The notes under the pieces were generated by a model. The model saw only the letters and a program-made list of their open reading frames with translations. It was not told where the DNA came from and did not search any database. A stretch of 64,000 nucleotides of DNA from positions 2,048,501 to 2,112,500 of the forward strand of contig OY987246.1 in NCBI GenBank assembly GCA_963920765.1. Reading direction: 5' to 3'. Shown one piece after another: positions 1-9,300 of the stretch. The DNA is from Ulota crispa. Taxonomy: Eukaryota; Streptophyta; Bryopsida; Orthotrichales; Orthotrichaceae. Position 1 is the first letter of the stretch. The number at the start of each line of letters is the position of its first letter. A program made the position numbers and the translations under genes.

Positions 1-323
1 CTCGCATTCACAGCACCGCCTCCTTCCTCCGCATTGCTGCTCCGCCCGCCACTCCCTGCGCCCATCGATGGCGCCGAACCGAACGCAAAACTGCCGCCCC
101 CAGCAGGACCGCCAAACTGCTGCTGAGGGTGCATTGCTTGCGGTTGCGCGTGCACGTGCGCTGCCTGCTGCTGCTGGTTCGAAGACCCCTGCTGCGCCTG
201 ACCTGTCGCACCAGGCTGCTGCTGATGCTGAGATGCTTGCTGCGCTGCTTGCGAGTGCGGAGGGCCGCTCTGGGAACCCTGCACGTAAGAAGACTGTTGC
301 AACTGCTGCTGCTGCTGCTGCTG
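1..323 (-). CDS. TIC: TIC exon 17 (partial, C-terminal poly-Gln)
   Basis: Residues 1841 onward, cut by the window edge before a stop. Begins with seven CAG codons and continues Gln/Ser/Ala-rich (YVQGSQSGPPHSQ, QPQAMHPQQQFGG), then Gly/Ser-rich to the edge. Acceptor TTTTGCAG immediately before the CAG run; the first CAG is ambiguous as intron or exon. Phase 0. Confidence 0.75.
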
Positions 324-3300
324 CTGCAAAACACGACCACTGCACGCTCAGTACAAACCCCCCACTCCGGCTGTCAATAACTACCGTGCTGCACACACCC
401 CTGGCAATAACACTCATAACACCCGCCTCTTTCCATCACATTCACGCTCCTTCTCCGAATCGCCAAACCCATGACCACTAGTAATATCCACGCGCAAATG
501 CACGCCCCATTGCTACAGCAATCACCATCCACAACAACAATGCACGGAAATCCGATTCAAAATCACACGCCACGCCCTCCCACCATAACATCTTCTGCCC
601 CTACTCATATCGCCTCGCATGCCCCACCTGCAACTCTCCCTACATCCCAAACCCACTGCCGTCACGCTCACGTACATGTTGAAACAACTGTTGCTGCTGT
701 TGCCGCCGCATCAGCTGGTGCTGCTGGTGCTGCTGATGAAACTGCTGGTGCTGCAGCAACTGCGCGGGAGCCAATTGTGTCTGCAGCAGCCCTTGCGCCT
801 GCCCTTGCCCTTGACCTTGCATCGCCGCCTGCAGTTGCTGGGAGCTCTTACTCGACATGTTCTGCACCAGAGGACTCGGCCCCAGTATCGATGAAACGTG
901 CCCCGCTGACGAAGGCGACGACGCCCGCTTTCCCCCACTCCCACCCTTCCCAGGAACTGGGAACCCTGACTTCCCAGATAGGCTGCTCTTCGCTGGGTTC
1001 GCTCCCGAGCTTCTCGTCGGTGGAGCCATCGCAGCGCCACCCGGCGATGCCGGAGGACCTCCCATGGCTGCGCCCATCCTCCCGCTCGCCCCCGCGTTCG
1101 CATTCGAGTTCGAACTTGCACCTGCGCTCGAGTTCCCGCCTCCTTGCACTGCCCGTTGCGCCTGTTGCCCCTGCGGGTTCTTCGCCATCGCAGCCGCAAG
1201 CACCGCTTGCAGGTTCGTCCCCGGAGCTGTCGGACCCGCCTTCGCACCCGACCCCACTACGGCCCTCCCACTCTGGCTCTGGCTCTGGCTCGGGCTCGCT
1301 GTCATCACCGCATGCTGCCCAACCGCCTCTTGCCTCCCCCCCAGCCCTGTCGCCGCGTTCTGTCCCCCAGAGCTCAACCCCCGCGTGGGGGATGCCTTCC
1401 CACCCGCCCCCGCCGCCGCCGCCGCCGCCCCTCCCGCTCCCACGCCAACGCCAACGCGCTCCGCAAACGCACCCTGCGTGCCCGCCTGACCCCCGCCTCC
1501 TACCGCCCCGCCGTTTGGCCCCGCCCCCGCGCCTGCGTCCCCACCCCCCGTCGCCCTCCCGCCTCCCGCCTTCGACCCTGCCGTCGTCCCCGCCTGCACC
1601 TGAGCCGCCGTGGGAGCCCCCGCGCTCAACGCGCCACCCGACTGCCCGCTCGACCGAACACCTATCCCGGCGTGCGTCGGAGCCATCAGATTCAACGTCG
1701 TTCCCATGCTCCGACCACCACCTCCGCCGCCCCCCGCCAACGACTGCACCCCACCACCCGCTTCCAACTCTCGACCCACCACAGATGCTCCCCCCGACGA
1801 TGCCGCCCTCTTTCCCTGCGACTTCCGTTCCTCCACGCCCTCCCGCTCCCGTCCCCGACCACCGCCACTCCCGTAACTTGCATCTGTCCCGCCGCGCCCA
1901 TCCTCCCCGCTGCTTCTCGCACTCTGCGCACCATGCCGCTGCTGCTGCTGATGCTGCTCACACCACAACATCCCCCGTCAGCCAAACCGCACGCACAAAC
2001 TCCCGCTCCCTGCTCTCCCCGCGCCCGCTACCCACTCTACCCTCCCTCCAACCCCCACACCGTTCCCTACCCTCACAACACTAACCCTCCCTCCAAACCC
2101 CCACCAACTCTACAGACCTCCCCAACTCATCTACTCCCTCGCACCCCACCTCCCTCCCATCTCCGACCACCGCCCTTACCTGCTGCTGCGACTGCTGAGC
2201 TTGCGCTTGCGCTTGAGCTTGGAAATGCTGCAACTGCAGCAGCTGTTGATGTCCCTGCTGCATCATGCTTGAGTGACCCGCGCCTCCACCCATCTGCGCC
2301 TGGCCCGGCGCCTGCGCATGCCCGCTCCCACCCCCTTGACCCTGCCCTCGCCCGCTCTCCGCCATGCTCTGGATCATCGCGTGCCCCTGTGGCGCCATCA
2401 CCGCATGCTGCAACTGCAGCAGCTGTTGATGTCCCTGCTGCATCATGCTCGAGTGACCCGCGCCTCCACCCATCTGCGCCTGGCCCGGCGCCTGCACATG
2501 CCCGCTCCCACCCCCTTGACCCTGCCCTCGCCCGCTCTCCGCCATGCTCTGGATCATCGCGTGCCCCTGTGGCGCCATCACCGCAGCCACCGGGGCTAGA
2601 CCCAGAGGTCCCGGACCCACCGACGCCCCGCGGCTGTTTCTCGCCGCCGCCATGTTCATGTTCGTGTTCGTGTTCACCGCGAACCCCTGACTCGTCGCAC
2701 CCTCCATCCCCTTCCCGCCTCCCACTCCCCCGTGATACTGCCCCTGCCCTTGCCCCTGCTCCCGAGACTTCGTCTGCTTTCCCAACCCCCCCATCAGGTT
2801 GTACTCCGCCGCGCCCGCACCTACCCCGCCTCCGCCGTGCAACGACATCCCTCCTGCCTCGCCCGACACCGCCATTGGCCCGCCGCTCCCAACCCTCGCA
2901 CCTCCCCGCGTCATCGGGTACTTGCTCTCCCCCGACGACCCGTTCTCTCCCACCGCCGACCCCTCCCTCTCTCCCGCCCTCCCCGCCGCACCTTGCACCC
3001 CCTGATGCGAACCTGACTGCCCTGCCACAGCCCCTCCCCCGCCCAGCCCACGGCTCCCACCTTGCTGCTGCGCCGTTTTCGACACTAGACCCGCACCGCC
3101 ACTCTGCTGCCCGCCTTGCTGTTGCGACTGCGCCACCAGATGATGCGCGTAGTACCCGCCAGGGGCAAAAAACTGCGCAGCCGCCTGCACAATCCCACCG
3201 CGTTCAGTCCCACCCACATCGCTCCTCCTCCCCCACCAACTGCACTTGCACAACCACCCAGCCTTCCACCCCCTCACCTGTTGCGCGCCCATGTGTGCCG

Positions 3301-6300
3301 CGGGCCCGCTGAACGCTGCCGCCCCGAAATGAGGAGGAAACTGTGCGAACGGGAAACTCCCCGACTGCGCCTGCTGCATCATCGCCTGCATGTACTGCGC
3401 TTGCTGCACTGCCGCCGACGCCGCCACGCCGCCGCTCCCTCCAGATGCCGACCCGCCTACAGGACCGCCCGCCCTCGGTACCAACGCCGAGCTGCTACCC
3501 CCGCCCGCACTCATCGCTCCCCCGGGCCCGGACCCTGGCCCTGGCGGCAAGTTCAGGTTCGTGCCTCCCATCCCACCGCTGGCCCCGCCGCTCGCACCCG
3601 ATGGGCTCCCGCTCCCGCCATTCGGGAACCCAAACATTGCACCGGTCTGCACACATCCATAGCCATCCTTCCCCGTCAGACCAAGACATCTGCCCCGACT
3701 TACATCTCCTTCGCATCATCCGTTGCACCCGACACACTACCCCACCACGCCCGGAACCAGATGTACTTCCCCAACTCCCTCACGCCTCCCCCCAAAGTTA
3801 TACCTGCAGCGTCAGCGCCGGTGCCCCTTGCCCGTTCCCTTGATGCTGCCCTGGAGACTTCCGGCTCGCCATGTCTATGCCGTACGCCACTCGCTCCTTC
3901 GCCCCCTGCATGCCCGCAGCTGCTGCAGCCGCCACCATCGCTGCATTGAGCCCCCGCTCCGCCTCCAAGTTAGCGGCCCCCGGCCCTCCCCCTCCCGTGG
4001 GCCCGCTCGCGGTCGCTCCGCCCGTAGCGCCCACCACCCCGCTCCCTCCCGAACCTCCGAACAACGACTCCGAAGGACCCAAAGGCACGTTCAAATTGTA
4101 CGACTTCGGGTACGTCTGGCTACCGCCCGTGAAAAACGACTGATGCCGGAGCTGCTGCTGCATGTCGATGAACCGCGCGATGTACACGTGCTGCGCGCAC
4201 CGTTTCCACGTCGTTCCCCGCGCGCCCACCATGAATGGAGCCACCTGCACACCGATCCACCCCTTGTACGCATCAACACCCGAAACATCTTCCCCCCTCA
4301 AAGCAACATCGTCTCCGCTCTGTCCACAACCCATGCCGCCAAATGAACAAAACACATCCCCGCTTATCCATCACACACTTCCTTGCCCACAACCTCCGCT
4401 TTCTTATCATCCGCTCCTCACATCAGTACCTGCGCGGCAGGAGAGCTGTCTTCCGCTGCTGCCACCGCCGCCGCCGCAGCCGGAAAGTACCTGCATCATC
4501 CACACACAAGACCTTCAGCGCGCCACACACACCCTCCAAGCCATTGCATCCACGCACATCCCCTACCACCCAGCCACCCCAACCTCGCACCTCTCCATCG
4601 GATCCCTAAACCTGCTCACTCCGCAGTACTCACCCCAAGCCGCCCGCCATCCCTGCCGGCCAGCCCAGCATTCCCACCGACATCGGCAGAACCGCAATGT
4701 TCCCGGGCACGCTTGCACCATTCGGACCGGGACCCGCAGAACCCAGCATTGTCGGTGCACCAATCGCCGTCCCCAATCCTGTCCAATCACCCAAACCGTC
4801 AGATCAGCCAGATCCCACTCCCACACCACGAGGCCTCTTGCCCTTCACGCGTCCGAAGATATTATCTCGCAAGCCGCAGAACATTGGACACACCCAACAA
4901 AGCCGGCGACTTGAAAACACCTAGTCCAGAAAAACCGATCCCAGAGTCAAAGAAACATCACATGCCAGGGACGTTGTGGAAGAGCGTGTCGAAAACACGA
5001 CTTCCAGTTAGCTTGAACAGGCGCCAACTGCCCACCCGGCCTCCCTACCTTCCCCCAAATTGTAATGATATCTCGTCATCATTCACACCGACACTAACTC
5101 CACCCACCACCCCCAGTCCCCAACCCCCCGCCAGATCACCGCCGGCACTCCACCCTCGCCGACTCCCTGCACACTGCGTACCTGCTCGCTCGGCCCCCTT
5201 CTGAGCCCTCCCGTTCTCGGCCTTCGCGATCTTGCCCGTCCTCTGCACTGCCATGCCCGCCTTGCTCAACTCCGCCCGCTCCCGCTCCCGCTCCCTCTCC
5301 TTCTCCATTTCCCTCTCTTTCGCCGCCTCCTTCGCTGCCTCTCGCGTGTTTTCTACTTCCCTCCGCCGCTCTCTCTCCGCGCGCTCGCGTTCCAACTCGC
5401 GTTCTCTCTCCCTCTCTCTGCCCCTCTCCGTCTCCGCCCGCTCCTTCTCCTCTCTCTCGCATTCCCTCTCTGGCCTGCCACTGTCCTCGCCCTCCACCAC
5501 TGTCGACGCATCCACCTGCAAAAAGCACCAACCCACCACCCTTGTCACTAGCCCCTCTTCGCTCCTCACCACAATCCAAGCCAATCGCCCCCTCTGCTCC
5601 ACCTCCTTGTCTTGCAATTGCACTCCCACTTACCAAGCGTTTCTCGATCACTTCTCCCACATTCCTCTCCCCGCCTTCACCGTCCTTCTCAACGCACGGT
5701 ACGCATCCTGCCTTGCTTGGAACCGCCTGAAAACAACGCACCATGCCCTCCCAGTCAGATTCCGCCTCCTCCCGGAACCGCCATCTCAAAGCACTAGCAA
5801 AAACCGCACCCGTCCCGCAAATCACCACCGCTCTCTCCTCAAACCCGCTCCATGTGCTCTGAAACCTACCATCAGGTCTATGTCCCGCTTCGCCACGCGA
5901 TCCATATCGCTCAGACCCGCTGTCGTCTGAGGAAACCTGTCACAGCCACGGCCACCCAGTCAGCACTGCGAGCACGTCCCCTTCATCCCACCTTCGCTCC
6001 ATAACCCCCACCGCCCGCTCGAATACACTATGCATCCCCTAACCTCAACCCAGCTCGATCCGCAATCGCTCCCCACCTCTTGTCGACTTCCGTCTTCGTC
6101 GCCGCTGCCCCCACACCAGCGCTTGTGATGGCCGCGGCCTCCGACTCTGCGTTCCCATTCCCGTTCGCAGCCAATGCACCACCCGCCGCTTCGCCGCTCG
6201 CAGCCTTCTTCTCCCTCGCCGGCGAACCCGCCACTCTCTTCTCCCCCGAATTTGAGCTCGCCCCCTCCGGTTTGCCGCCGCCGCTCCCTACCTTCTTCTC

Positions 6301-9300
6301 CGGATGCACGCCCTTCTTCTCGGCGCTGTTCTTCTCAGCCCGATCTACGGCCCCGTCCACTGTCCCGCCTTGGGTCGACGCCGCTCCGCCGCCCAACCCG
6401 CTCATCCCACTCGACGCGCCACCCAAGCCGGGCGCGCTGCTCGCCGTGACTGCCACATTGTTCGCACCTGTAACCACGCCCACCGTGGCCGTCCCGCCGC
6501 CCTCCACCTTCACGCCACTCCTGTCAGCAGTCGACGCCCGGCTCGTGCTCTGATCCGCGTCTTTCACTGGACCCACACCGCTCCCGCCAGCGCTTGCTGG
6601 GCTTGGACCCGTCCTGGACTGAATCGCGCCACCTTCTTCCGTCCGATTTCTCGCCTTCGGTCGCTTCCTTTTCGCACCTGCACAACCACCACGCCACTCA
6701 CCGTTGTCACAACCCACTCCCCGCACCACCCACAGCATCCACGACGTCCGCGCGGGATCGTCCACCGCATCCATAAGCTCCCTCGCATCTCATGCCCTCC
6801 ACACTCCATATAGACACTCAACCTGCCATCGCTCTTGTTCTCTACGCACGCACCCCTCCAAGCCAATGCACATGCCCACAGCTTCCACACCACCGCCACT
6901 GCGAAAATCATCCATACCGTCTGCAGCTGGAGCCGCTGCTGTGACCGGAGGAGAAGGTGCCGGAGGTACCCCCGAAGCCACGCCAGGTGACTTGCTTCGA
7001 ATACTCACGTTCCCACCAACGGCCGCCAGCGATGCACCACCCGCGCTCGATCCCGACGGAACCATTGTGGGCCCGTTCGGAGCTTGGGGTGGCAAGTTGC
7101 TGCCACAGATCTTCGTCTCATGCTTCGCCTCGGCCTTCGCCTCGTTCGCTGCCGCTTTTGCCTCTGCCTTCGATCCCACTGCCGATCCCGACGGAGGAGG
7201 CTGCGTGAACATCCTCGCCAGGTCGAACAGAGCCTCGGCCACCTCCACCTCCTGCTCAGACACCAGAGATGGTGTCGAAACCTGGCAATTCCGCACACAC
7301 CAACAACTCTTCAGCCCTCTGCCAACCCTCCACTTCTCCGAACCACAAAACTCCGCCCAACACAACGTTCACACAACCCTCCACACACTCTAACTCCCCA
7401 AATTCCACAACACCTGCTGTCAATCGCGAATCCAACTCCCACCATTGCCGGGAACCGGCCCTATATCCACCACTTAGCCTCTCTGCGGACACGTCTACGC
7501 CCCTCGCCACTCCCGCACGACTCTAAAACTCCGCCCTTCACAATGTCGGCCTTCAACCGCTCTGGCAATCCCTCCGTGTCCACCCCCCTCCTCTACTTGC
7601 CACAACACCCTCGCTCTAGCAATCACACTCGCACCCCTACGTCAAACACCACGACATCATCCTCGCGTCGTCGCCTTGCGCGCTAACCCTCGACCGCACT
7701 CTCGCACACATACTCACACTCCCAACGCTACACATTCGCGCTCCTCACTTCCTATCACGCAATCACTGGCTCAGCTCCACATTACCTTCGCTAGCTTATG
7801 ACCCCGAGATTTCGACCCGCTCGGTTTCTGCAATGCCAACCAAGGCCAACCCATCAATACTTCCCACCCAAACATTCCCAATCCCCAGCACAATCGACCT
7901 CCCAGCTCAACCACCCCGAACTTCACCCCTCGTACCGTCCGTCTCCCCGGTTTCAGCGACGCGATCGACGAAGATGAAGGCGTGCTCAACGGAAGTGGCA
8001 TCGGTGCTGCCACTGCGAGAACCACGTGAGCAGGAGACTCGGCCACCGATGCCGGCGCTGTGTCTTGCTGTCGCTTCCCCATAGCTGCAACACCACCATT
8101 CTCCGAGTCAGCCCAACGCCTCCGCAAACACCACTCCTCCCACCCACCCCCCTCCTCACTCCATCGCACTCACTTACTTCACTATCAATTAGACCCAATC
8201 CCAATCCCAATCCCGATCCAATCCCAATTCAATTCCTCCCTGCTCACTGCGAAATAATCCACCAACCTGTGCGCGCCTTCCGAGGCACCGCTGGCGGATC
8301 CACCGCAACACCATCTTCTGCAAACTGCCACACTCCACACCACCATTTAGTCACCACACTCCTTCCTGCACAACCTGTCCGCTAATTCCCCCACACTCAC
8401 ATCTCCTCTCTTCATAATCCTTCCGCTCTGCACCCATTCCGCACCTACCACCCCTACCCGCCACGCTCACCTTCGCCGGAGGCCGCGGCTTTCCCGGCCG
8501 TCGGGGAATTATCGGAGGCGGAGGGTCGTCATCGTCTTCCGACACGCCCATCTCCGTGTCTTCCGTCGTCTCCTCCACCTCATCGACCGGACTGTTCCGG
8601 GCGTGCACCTGCATCTCCTGCGACCCCTGCCGCTTCCTTTTGTTTCGAGAGCTCGGCCCTACGATGCTCGTTGCCACCGCGGGCCCCCCGCTCACCCCAC
8701 CCCCGTCTTTCTTCGCCCTCTCCCGTAATCGGGAATTGTGCACCTCGTCCATCATGTCATCCGCATCATCACCGACTGCACAACATTCAAACCGTGCGGG
8801 CTCAGCATCACTGCCCCAAACCTCTCCACCGATCTAACCTCACAATCTTCTCGCTGCCTACCCACGCACCAATCCACAACTCTCGCTACTCGCCTTGCTT
8901 TGCCCTGACCACTCCACCCAAATCCACACCAATCTAGCACTCCAACTCGCCCGAGCTGCACACTCCATTTCAACCCGCTCAAACCAGAATATATCCGAGA
9001 CATTGTCCCACCACCGTCGCCTCCACCCACTCGCCCGCTGCATTGTCACCACCAAACCTAAGACGTGTACCGCAACTGATTTCTCGACGATCACTATCGG
9101 AACAGACAATGCGTAATGCGACCGCAGTGTTTCCGCACCTCACACAGACTTCCCCTGTTCAACACAACCCACCCTAATGACTGTCGATTTACTAAATGAC
9201 GCGTTCCAAAACGTCTTTTTTCCAGCTCGACGATCGCGATCAATGCTAACGTTCACTCAACTACGCCTGGCACAGGGCTCTCGTTTCGCTCCCCAACCAG

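Noticed and set aside
471-3312. Long + strand open frames rich in Pro, Arg and Ser
   Set aside because: They are antisense shadows of TIC exons 14-16, whose Gly/Ala/Gln codons lack stops when reversed.
8458-8470. Donor GAAG|GTGAGC for exon 2
   Set aside because: A good splice consensus, but it leaves phase 0, which does not join in frame to the conserved VPRKAR exon; the next donor GCGG|GTAGGG does.
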